NCBI GenBank assembly: GCA_021775385.1
Contig: JAJFHW010000340.1
Location: forward strand, 1-12,202
Origin: Hyphomicrobiales bacterium
GTDB taxonomy: Bacteria > Pseudomonadota > Alphaproteobacteria > Rhizobiales > HXMU1428-3
Reading direction: 5' to 3'
Length of the DNA: 12,202 nt
The position numbers and the translations under genes are program-made. Shown here in pieces: positions 1-8,539 of this stretch. The notes under the pieces were generated by a model, which saw only the letters and a program-made list of their open reading frames with translations, made no database searches and had not been told where the DNA came from. Numbering within the stretch: position 1 is the stretch's first letter; every line of letters begins with the position of its first letter.

Positions 1-2043
<2,043 letters not shown>

Positions 2044-2070
2044 GAACAAACACATCCACACATACAAATA

Positions 2071-2109
2071 AAAAGGGCTGGGAATAATTAATAATTCCCA
2101 GCCCTTTTT
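2071..2109. terminator. Bidirectional intrinsic terminator between katG and the OYE-family gene
   Basis: A perfect 15-base inverted repeat (arms 2071-2085 and 2094-2108) encloses an 8-base loop. The GC-rich core is GGGCTGGG/CCCAGCCC. The outer A4/T4 pairs give a T run at 2105-2109 on the plus strand and a matching U run on the minus-strand transcript. It lies 27 bases after the katG stop and 17 bases beyond the stop of the converging gene, so it can end both transcripts. Confidence 0.93.
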
Positions 2110-2125
2110 AACGAAAAAAACTAAT

Positions 2126-3262
2126 TTATCTTAAACCTAATTTTTGCAATAACCGGCCTCTTTTCTGCAACCACCATCCAGATTCCTCAGGCCACAATTG
2201 ATAATCCTGATCACATTCAAGTTGAGAGGCAGCATGCAATGGCCAATTAGGATCATCAAGCAACTCTCGTGCTAATGCTACCATATCAGCCTCATTATTC
2301 TTAACGATCCCCTCGCAAAACTGAGGGTCCCATAAAAACCCAACGGCCATAGTCGCAATACGAGCTTCTTCTTTAATGCATTTTGCAAACTCAACCTGAA
2401 ACCCTTGAGAAATTACCATTCGCCTTGGCCGATCTTTCCCTCCAATTCCACCTGTCGAACAATCAATCATATCAACACCTTCGTTAGAAAGGCACTTCGC
2501 GGTCTCAATTGTATCCTCAATTTCAATCCCACCATCAATCCAGTCTGTGGCGGAAAGCCTAAAAATCACCGGATATTTTTCAGGCCAATGTTTTCGAATA
2601 GATCGCGCAACTCCAATAGCAAAGCGGCGTCTGTTGCTATCACTCCCTCCCCAATCATCACTGCGTTGATTAGTTAACGGAGAAAGAAATTGATGAACCA
2701 AAAACCCATGAGCGGCATAAACTTCAATAACTTTAAATCCAGCTTCTTTGGATCGCCTTGCTGCTTCACCAAATGCATCAATAACATCTTCAATCTCACC
2801 TACACTCATTTCAGTTGGCTCTGGCCAACCATTAGCATAAGGCAAAGGAGAAGGCGCAAGGGCCTCCCAGCCTCGTTCAGATCGCAACTCATAATCTTCA
2901 TCAGATAAAGGTTGCTCATTGTGCCAAGGGCGACGCTCAGAAGCCTTACGTCCAGCATGCGCCAATTGAATACCAGGTACAGAGCCTTCAGTTTCTAGAA
3001 AAGATGTAATCCGCTTAAGTTCTTTAATTTGGCTATCATTCCAAATCCCAAGATCACCTGGTGTACGACGGCCTCGCTCTTCTACAGCCGTCGCTTCAGC
3101 AAAAACTAAACCAGCACCACCTAACGCAAATCGTCCAAGATGAACCATATGCCAATCATTCGCAAAGCCGTCTTCAGCACGATACTGACTCATAGGAGAT
3201 ACAACCAGACGATTTTTAAAATGAACATCCCTAAGTTGATAGGGTTGAAAAAGGTGGCTCAC
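2126..3262 (-). CDS. NADH:flavin oxidoreductase / Old Yellow Enzyme family protein with altered active site
   Basis: FMN-binding TIM-barrel ene-reductase family (YqjM/XenA-like), 378 residues, full length. Such enzymes reduce activated C=C bonds or nitro compounds with NAD(P)H. Visible family marks: NRLVVSPMSQY near residues 18-27, the Gln of IQLAHAGRK (about 99) that contacts FMN, FLSPLTNQRSDDWGG at 192-206, and the C-terminal ARELLDDPNWPLHAA segment (331-345). The usual HAAHGYL active-site motif reads YAAHGFL here (182-188). Tyr182 therefore replaces the first substrate-binding His, His185 is kept, and Phe187 replaces the usual Tyr. Ser25 sits where YqjM has its redox-tuning Cys. The start is GTG, preceded by AGGAGA at 3269-3274 with six bases between; the nearby ATGs are out of frame and stop at once. 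It is divergent from the PPOX-like gene. The fold is certain; substrate and even classical ene-reductase activity are open. Confidence 0.93.
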   Translation of the reverse strand: MSHLFQPYQLRDVHFKNRLVVSPMSQYRAEDGFANDWHMVHLGRFALGGAGLVFAEATAVEERGRRTPGDLGIWNDSQIKELKRITSFLETEGSVPGIQLAHAGRKASERRPWHNEQPLSDEDYELRSERGWEALAPSPLPYANGWPEPTEMSVGEIEDVIDAFGEAARRSKEAGFKVIEVYAAHGFLVHQFLSPLTNQRSDDWGGSDSNRRRFAIGVARSIRKHWPEKYPVIFRLSATDWIDGGIEIEDTIETAKCLSNEGVDMIDCSTGGIGGKDRPRRMVISQGFQVEFAKCIKEEARIATMAVGFLWDPQFCEGIVKNNEADMVALARELLDDPNWPLHAASQLECDQDYQLWPEESGWWLQKRGRLLQKLGLR

Positions 3263-3274
3263 ATCATTTCTCCT
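3260..3274 (-). promoter_or_regulatory. Ribosome binding site and GTG start of the OYE-family gene
   Basis: Read on the minus strand: AGGAGA, six bases, then GTG. Two tandem ATG codons (first bases 3267 and 3264) lie inside the spacer. Both run directly into a TGA that overlaps the GTG, so they cannot start this protein. This settles GTG as the start and leaves a two-codon AUG-AUG-stop overlapping it. Confidence 0.75.
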
Positions 3275-3442
3275 GTAAAACTACCGTCAAAGAACGGCTG
3301 GCAAAGCAAACAATAACATTGAACGAAAAGAACAAAACTAAACTTTATTTGATCAAGACAAAAAGTCCCTTGCTAGTTATAGAAAATAAAGTCAATTTAC
3401 AAACAAGTTGACGCAAAAATACAAAACAGGGTGAAAGAAAAA
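3263..3442. other. Divergent intergenic region between two flavoprotein genes
   Basis: This 180-base AT-rich stretch must hold the promoters of both the OYE-family gene and the PPOX-like gene. I found no convincing sigma70-type -35/-10 pair on either strand. A short inverted repeat, CCGT...ACGG with a 6-base spacer, lies about 22 bases upstream of the OYE-family start (3284-3297). It is too short to call an operator. Confidence 0.4.
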
Positions 3443-3997
3443 ATGGCCAAACAATATCCAAGCCTAAATAACAATCTATCTGATTTTATAAAGCGCCAAA
3501 ACATTTTCTTTACAGCATCCGCCACGAAAGACAGCCATATAAATGTTTCTCCCAGAAGCACTGAGTGCTTAAGGATCATAGATGAAAATACAATTGTTTA
3601 TCATGATAAAACTGGAAGCAGCAACGAAACCGCCGCTCACATACTTGCAGATGGCAGACTAACCATCATGTTTTGCTCATTTGAAGGCCCACCTAAAATC
3701 CTAAGACTATATGGACAAGGTCAAGCGCTCCACCGAAGCAGCGATGAGTATAAAAAAATAATCAATGAGACTTTCGATAATCAAACATATCCAGGGGCCA
3801 GACAAATCATCAAATTAAATTTTGATCTTGTCCAAACATCTTGCGGATTTGGCGTTCCGCTTTTTGATTACCAAAACGATCGAGACAATCTGGACCGCTG
3901 GGCAGAAAACCAGGGCCCCGAAGGCATCAAAGACTATTGGCAGAACAAAAACTTAAATAGCTTAGATGGATTGCCAACAGGTATCTTTGATGAATAA
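3443..3997 (+). CDS. Pyridoxamine 5'-phosphate oxidase-like FMN-binding protein
   Basis: Small split-barrel flavoprotein of the PPOX-like superfamily, 184 residues from the chosen start and full length. The split-barrel core spans roughly residues 12-130, with FFTASATKDSHINVSPR near 22-38 as the typical strand and phosphate-contact region. The C-terminal signature CGFGVPLFDY (134-143), followed by RWAENQG and a final LDGLPTGIF, marks a proteobacterial subgroup usually annotated only as pyridoxamine 5'-phosphate oxidase family. It is not PdxH, so vitamin B6 synthesis should not be assumed; members may bind FMN, F420 or haem, and the substrate is unknown. An in-frame GTG twelve bases upstream (3431) would add four residues. 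I prefer the ATG because AGGGTG (3428-3433) sits nine bases before it, while the GTG lacks a Shine-Dalgarno sequence, and because homologues as I recall them begin MAKxYxxL. Confidence 0.88.
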   Translation: MAKQYPSLNNNLSDFIKRQNIFFTASATKDSHINVSPRSTECLRIIDENTIVYHDKTGSSNETAAHILADGRLTIMFCSFEGPPKILRLYGQGQALHRSSDEYKKIINETFDNQTYPGARQIIKLNFDLVQTSCGFGVPLFDYQNDRDNLDRWAENQGPEGIKDYWQNKNLNSLDGLPTGIFDE

Positions 3998-4018
3998 AAA
4001 ACTTCGCCTTAAAACAAA
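3998..4018. other. Terminator-less convergent junction of the PPOX-like gene and maeB
   Basis: Only 21 bases separate the two stop codons. I see no inverted repeat in this gap or its flanks that could act as an intrinsic terminator in either direction. The two 3' ends probably overlap as antisense RNA or end by Rho. This contrasts with the strong shared hairpin at the other convergent junction in the window. Confidence 0.5.
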
Positions 4019-6349
4019 CTAACCATAATGCTCAACAGGCACACCTGCAATTGCTGCAATATTTAACAGTCCACGAACTGTAATTGACGGCGTGACAATA
4101 TGTGCCTTGTTACCCATACCCATCAAAATAGGTCCTACTTCCAAACCATTTACTGTCGTTTTTAAAATATTTCGGACAGCCCCAGCACTATCAATGTTAG
4201 AAAAGACCAAGCCATTGGCCCGTCCTTCAAAACGAACATCCGATAAAAAACGTTTCCGCATATCTGGATCAAGCGCCGCCTCAACATTCATTTCACCATC
4301 ATATTGGAAATCAAGATCCATCTTATCAAGAATAGCCATTGCTGTTCGCATCTTACGCCCCGATGAGGTGTCATGGTTACCAAAAATTGAATGAGAGCAA
4401 ATTGAAATTTTAGGGGTTTGACCAAACCGGCGGATATGGCGCGCCATTCCAATGACGCTAAGAGCTACTTGCTCAGGCGTTGGGTCATGATGAACTTGTG
4501 TGTCAGCAACAAACAATGGTCCGTTTTCTAAAATCATTAAAGAAAGCGCACCTGTCGGTGTTTGCCCATCATCTAATGGTGCATCATCAGCTTGAGACAC
4601 AACATTTTGATGACTAAGGATTTGATCAATATAACTCAGATGCCACAGATATTGCCCGAATGTTCCTGCAATTAAACAATCAGCATCTCCCTGCTTTACG
4701 GCCATAGCACCAATCGCCGTTGCGTTAGTCCGCATAATAGCTTTTGCAAGATCAGGCGTAACACCTCTTCTAGCTAAGTGACTATGGTACCCTTCCCAAT
4801 AACCACGATAACGTGGATCATCCTCAGGGTTAATCACTTCAAAATCAGTACCAGCTTCAATATTCAGCCCAGCGCGTTCAATCCGTTGTGAAATAATTTC
4901 AGGGCGGCCAATGAGAATAACTTTTTCAGACATTTCTTCTAAAATAGCTTTTGTCGCCCTTAAAACCCGTTCATCTTCACCTTCTGCAAAAATAAGTCGA
5001 CGACTTACTTGTTTAGCAGCTTCATAAAGCGGCCTCATTAAGAGGGATGATTTGAAAACCGAATTATTAAGGCTTTCACGATACGCCTCCATATCATATA
5101 TAGGCCGCGTAGAAACTCCCGTTTCCATAGCCGCTTTAGCAACCGCGCTAGCAACAACAGACATCAAACGCGGATCAAATGGCTTTGGAATAAGGTAATC
5201 AGAGCCAAATGTTAAACGTTCGCTTTTATAAACTGCAGCTGCTTCCGCACTGGACGTGAGCCGGGCAAGTTCAGCAATGCCGTTCACACAGGCAATCTGC
5301 ATCTCATCATTAATCTCTGTAGCCCCTACATCCAAAGCACCACGAAAAATAAATGGGAAACACAAAACGTTGTTCACCTGGTTCGGGTAGTCACTCCTGC
5401 CAGTTGCAATAATCGCATCAGGTACAACAGAGCGCACTTCTTCAGGTGTTATTTCTGGTGTCGGGTTTGCAAGCGCTAAAATGATTGGCTGTTTAGCCAT
5501 CTTCTTCACATGCTCTGGTTTTAAAACGCCCGGTCCAGAAAGGCCAAGGAACAAATCAGCTCCATCAATCACCTGTCCTAAAGAGCGCAACTCAGAAGCC
5601 TGAGCATAATCAGCCTTTTGTGGCGTCATCTCAGAAGTCCGTCCTTCATAAACAAGCCCTTCAATATCACAAAGCCAAACATTCTCACGGCGCACGCCAA
5701 GCTTTAGGAGCATATTAAGGCAAGCAATACCGGCAGCACCACCACCAGTGGAGACAACTTTAATGTCTGAGAGCTTTTTCTTGGCTATTTCACAAGCATT
5801 GGTCGCAGCTGCGCCAACAACAATGGCCGTTCCATGTTGATCATCATGAAACACGGGAATTTTCATGCGTTCACGGCAAAGCTTCTCAACAATAAAACAA
5901 TCCGGCGCTTTGATATCCTCTAAATTAATCGCCCCAAAAGTAGGCTCTAACGCCGCCACAACCTCAACAAGTTTGTGCGGGTCAGTTTCATTCACTTCAA
6001 TATCAAAACAATCAATATTTGCGAACTTTTTAAAAAGAACAGCCTTCCCTTCCATAACCGGCTTAGAGGCTAACGGCCCAATATTCCCAAGACCTAAAAC
6101 AGCAGAACCGTTAGTGACAACAGCTACCAAATTAGAACGCGCCGTATACCGTGCTGCATTTGCTGGGTCAGCTTTGATTTCTAAACAAGCCTCAGCCACC
6201 CCTGGTGAATAAGCTCGTGCCAAATCACGTTGGCTTGTCATCGGTGTAGTCGGGCGGATTTCCAATTTCCCAGGTTTAGGAAATTCATGATAATCAAGTG
6301 CAGCTTGGCGAACTGTATCGTCTTTTTTATTCTTATCTTGATCTGACAA
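4019..6349 (-). CDS. maeB: NADP-dependent malic enzyme with C-terminal phosphotransacetylase-like domain
   Basis: Oxidative decarboxylation of malate to pyruvate with reduction of NAD(P)+, in the cytoplasm. At 776 residues it has the length of the large MaeB/TME type. The malic N-terminal domain covers about 17-150, with Tyr47 in AYSPGVA, catalytic Lys102 in EGKAVLF, and acidic metal ligands in NLEDIKAPD and HDDQHGTA (168-174). The Rossmann domain covers about 175-400, with the [10 protein letters not shown] dinucleotide loop at 200-209. The phosphotransacetylase-like domain covers about 430-765. That domain lacks the LSRG-type Ser-Arg motif I expect in active Pta (the region reads VTPSITVRG), consistent with the regulatory, acetyl-CoA-sensing role known for MaeB. 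Cofactor preference cannot be settled by eye. The start is TTG, supported by AGGGGG eight bases upstream; the next in-frame Met (37) lies inside the conserved domain. It lies downstream of prpE, behind a terminator. Confidence 0.95.
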   Translation of the reverse strand: MSDQDKNKKDDTVRQAALDYHEFPKPGKLEIRPTTPMTSQRDLARAYSPGVAEACLEIKADPANAARYTARSNLVAVVTNGSAVLGLGNIGPLASKPVMEGKAVLFKKFANIDCFDIEVNETDPHKLVEVVAALEPTFGAINLEDIKAPDCFIVEKLCRERMKIPVFHDDQHGTAIVVGAAATNACEIAKKKLSDIKVVSTGGGAAGIACLNMLLKLGVRRENVWLCDIEGLVYEGRTSEMTPQKADYAQASELRSLGQVIDGADLFLGLSGPGVLKPEHVKKMAKQPIILALANPTPEITPEEVRSVVPDAIIATGRSDYPNQVNNVLCFPFIFRGALDVGATEINDEMQIACVNGIAELARLTSSAEAAAVYKSERLTFGSDYLIPKPFDPRLMSVVASAVAKAAMETGVSTRPIYDMEAYRESLNNSVFKSSLLMRPLYEAAKQVSRRLIFAEGEDERVLRATKAILEEMSEKVILIGRPEIISQRIERAGLNIEAGTDFEVINPEDDPRYRGYWEGYHSHLARRGVTPDLAKAIMRTNATAIGAMAVKQGDADCLIAGTFGQYLWHLSYIDQILSHQNVVSQADDAPLDDGQTPTGALSLMILENGPLFVADTQVHHDPTPEQVALSVIGMARHIRRFGQTPKISICSHSIFGNHDTSSGRKMRTAMAILDKMDLDFQYDGEMNVEAALDPDMRKRFLSDVRFEGRANGLVFSNIDSAGAVRNILKTTVNGLEVGPILMGMGNKAHIVTPSITVRGLLNIAAIAGVPVEHYG

Positions 6350-6363
6350 TGTTAATGCCCCCT
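6347..6363 (-). promoter_or_regulatory. Ribosome binding site and TTG start of maeB
   Basis: Minus strand: AGGGGG (6363 down to 6358), eight bases, then TTG. No in-frame ATG or GTG precedes it. Beginning at the first internal Met would delete the conserved FPKPGKLEI segment, so TTG is the best-supported initiator. A rare start codon behind a strong Shine-Dalgarno sequence suggests moderated translation. Confidence 0.7.
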
Positions 6364-6492
6364 TTTTCCGACTAACTCAATTAAGATTGACTTATTGATA
6401 ACAAGCTAAATTTAAATTAAGAAAACAAAACTGATACACAAAAACTTTACAACAAATTTGAAAACCAAGGTTACAGGCAAAATGATGCAGCT
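6364..6492 (-). promoter_or_regulatory. Probable maeB promoter region
   Basis: AT-rich spacer between the prpE terminator and the maeB ribosome binding site. If the terminator works, maeB must be transcribed from here. No clear -35/-10 pair stands out. A short inverted repeat, TCAAT/ATTGA with a 4-base spacer (6377-6390), lies just upstream of the Shine-Dalgarno sequence. I would not assign it a regulator. Confidence 0.35.
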
Positions 6493-6535
6493 ATAAATAA
6501 AATTGGCAGCGAATAACCTATTTATCCACCGCCAA
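6493..6535 (-). terminator. Intrinsic terminator downstream of prpE
   Basis: On the minus-strand transcript, arms 6535-6522 and 6516-6503 form a 14-base-pair stem closed by a 5-base loop. Eleven pairs are Watson-Crick and three are G-U wobbles, so the repeat looks imperfect in DNA but is fully paired as RNA. It is followed at once by UUUUAUUUAU. On the plus strand the wobbles become A-C mismatches, which makes it directional. It starts 40 bases after the prpE stop. Confidence 0.77.
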
Positions 6536-6575
6536 TAACACTGATAAGAAAAAACATATTAATCAGTAACTAATC

Positions 6576-8486
6576 TTAACTAATACCCTTATCTTTTATT
6601 ACGGCAGTGATCTCTTCAAGAATAATAGGATCATCAATCGTAGCTGGTACCTTATAATCTTCATTATCCGCAATACTACGCATGGTTCCACGCAAGATCT
6701 TGCCTGAACGCGTCTTAGGTAAACGGTCTACAGTCACACAGAGTTTAAACGCCGCAACCGCACCAATCTTTTGACGAACCAGTTGCACACATTCTTTTTC
6801 AACCTCTTCAGGTGTTTTTTCATGGTCAGATTTAAGAACAACAAACCCACAAGGAAGCTGTCCTTTTAATTTATCAGCAATACCAATTACAGCACATTCA
6901 CTGACATCAGGATGAGAAACTAAGACCTCTTCCATACCACCCGTTGATAAACGGTGCCCAGCAACATTAATAATATCGTCTGTGCGGGCCATAATGAACA
7001 AATATCCATCTTCATCTTTCAAGCCAGCATCCGATGTTTGATAAAATCCAGGAAATGCTTCTAAATATGCTGATCGAAATCGATCATCAGCATTCCACAA
7101 CGTTGGAAAACACCCTGGTGGTAGAGGTAACTTCACGATGATATTACCAAAATCACCTGCAGGAACTTCATTACCCGCAGAATCAACAATTTGTATGTCA
7201 TAGCCAGGCATCGCAACTGTTGGAGAACCAAGCTTAACAGGCAACTTCCCAAGCCCAATAGGATTACCTGCAATAGCCCACCCAGTCTCTGTTTGCCACC
7301 AGTGATCAATAACAGGAATATTAAGCAAATTTTCAGCCCATTGGATCGTATCAGGGTCAGCCCGCTCACCAGCAAGGAATAATGTACGAAGTGAAGAGAC
7401 ATCATAGGGTTTTAAATATTCCCCTCGATGGTCTACTTTTTTAATAGCCCGAAGAGCCGTAGGAGCAGTAAATAAAGCCGAGACCTTATACTCTTCAACA
7501 ACACGCCAAAACGTTCCGGCATCAGGCGTACCAACAGGTTTGCCTTCAAAAAGTATTGTTGTCGCACCTTTTAAAAGCGGACCGTAAACAATATAAGAAT
7601 GGCCAACAACCCAACCAACATCAGAAGCTGCCCAAAAGACTTCATCTGGTTTAATGTCATAAATAGCACCCATCGACCAGTGTAACGCAACCATATGCCC
7701 GCCATTATCGCGAACAACACCCTTAGGCGTGCCAGTCGTCCCAGACGTATATAAAATATATAAAGGGTCAGTAGCAGCCACGGCAACACAAGGCACAACA
7801 GAACCTGCCGTCTTATGAGCATTTGTAATTTCTTTATAATCAATGTCACGGCAATCTATCAGATCACAAGACTGTTGCTCGCGCTGTAGAATAATACATG
7901 CATCCGGTTTGTTTTTAGAAAGCTCAATAGCCTCATCAAGGAGAGGTTTATACGCAATGACACGGTTTGGCTCAATACCACAAGAAGCTGAGACAATAAC
8001 TTTCGGTGAACAATCATCAATACGAATAGCAAGTTCATTCGCTGCAAACCCACCAAACACCACAGAATGAACAGCACCTAACCGAGCTGCTGCTAACATA
8101 GCAAAAGCAGCTTCAGGAACCATCGGCATATAAATAAGGACGCGGTCCCCTTTAGATACCCCCTGGTCTTTCATCGCGGCTGCAAGTGCCTCAACCTCAG
8201 ATTTAACTTCTGCGTAGGTGTAAGTTTTCTTAGTTCCTGTCACGGGGCTATCATAGATAATCGCAGCTTGCTCACCGCGCCCATCCTCAACATGACGATC
8301 AACAGCATTATAACAAGTGTTACACTCACCCCCAGCAAACCAGCGACCATAAGCACCTTGGTCACCATCAAAAACCTTATCCCAAGTTTTTGACCAACTT
8401 AATTTTTGTGCTTCACTAGCCCAAAACCCTTCAGGGTCATCCTGCCAAGATTTGTAAACTTTATCGTAATTAGAAATTTCATTCAT
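6576..8486 (-). CDS. prpE: Propionyl-CoA synthetase (AMP-forming acyl-CoA synthetase)
   Basis: Activates propionate with ATP and CoA to propionyl-CoA through an acyl-adenylate. 636 residues, full length for the acetyl/propionyl-CoA synthetase family. Marks: N-terminal FARWF-like segment (GRWFAGGECNTCYNAVDR, 47-64), phosphate loop YTSGTTGTPKG (246-256), SDVGWVVGHSYIVYGPL (288-304), WWQTETGW (396-403), hinge region RTDDIINVAGHR (501-512) and catalytic Lys596 in PKTRSGK. That Lys is the usual reversible acetylation site in this family. QTETGW rather than QTETGG, plus the LPPGCFPTLW segment, point to PrpE/ACSS3 rather than Acs; context with the mutase and pccA agrees. Some acetate use is still possible. 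The ATG is preceded by GGAGGG with eight bases between. It follows scpA by 53 bases without a terminator, so it is probably in the same operon, and is closed by a hairpin downstream. Confidence 0.9.
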   Translation of the reverse strand: MNEISNYDKVYKSWQDDPEGFWASEAQKLSWSKTWDKVFDGDQGAYGRWFAGGECNTCYNAVDRHVEDGRGEQAAIIYDSPVTGTKKTYTYAEVKSEVEALAAAMKDQGVSKGDRVLIYMPMVPEAAFAMLAAARLGAVHSVVFGGFAANELAIRIDDCSPKVIVSASCGIEPNRVIAYKPLLDEAIELSKNKPDACIILQREQQSCDLIDCRDIDYKEITNAHKTAGSVVPCVAVAATDPLYILYTSGTTGTPKGVVRDNGGHMVALHWSMGAIYDIKPDEVFWAASDVGWVVGHSYIVYGPLLKGATTILFEGKPVGTPDAGTFWRVVEEYKVSALFTAPTALRAIKKVDHRGEYLKPYDVSSLRTLFLAGERADPDTIQWAENLLNIPVIDHWWQTETGWAIAGNPIGLGKLPVKLGSPTVAMPGYDIQIVDSAGNEVPAGDFGNIIVKLPLPPGCFPTLWNADDRFRSAYLEAFPGFYQTSDAGLKDEDGYLFIMARTDDIINVAGHRLSTGGMEEVLVSHPDVSECAVIGIADKLKGQLPCGFVVLKSDHEKTPEEVEKECVQLVRQKIGAVAAFKLCVTVDRLPKTRSGKILRGTMRSIADNEDYKVPATIDDPIILEEITAVIKDKGIS

Positions 8487-8539
8487 TGGTACATCCCTCC
8501 AAGAATTCCCACATTCATATTTTTTCTGTTTTTAAAAAT

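Noticed and set aside
3431..3433. GTG at 3431 as the start of the PPOX-like gene
   Set aside because: It has no Shine-Dalgarno sequence upstream, its own bases form part of the AGGGTG that serves the ATG at 3443, and the extra residues MKEK are not a family feature I recognise.
7571..7849. Long open frames opposite or alongside prpE, scpA, pccA and maeB (for example 7571-7849 minus, 4092-4394 plus, 11374-11700 plus)
   Set aside because: They lie wholly inside well-supported conserved genes in other frames, show no recognisable domains and have low-complexity compositions typical of shadow frames.
8492..8494. ATG at 8494 (minus strand) as an alternative prpE start
   Set aside because: It abuts GGAGGG with no spacing, is out of frame with prpE and reaches TGA after three codons. 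The ATG at 8486 has proper spacing and opens the full protein.
8487..8539. Possible terminator or internal promoter between scpA and prpE
   Set aside because: The 53 bases contain A and T runs but no inverted repeat able to form a terminator stem and no convincing -35/-10 pair. Operon read-through is the simpler reading.
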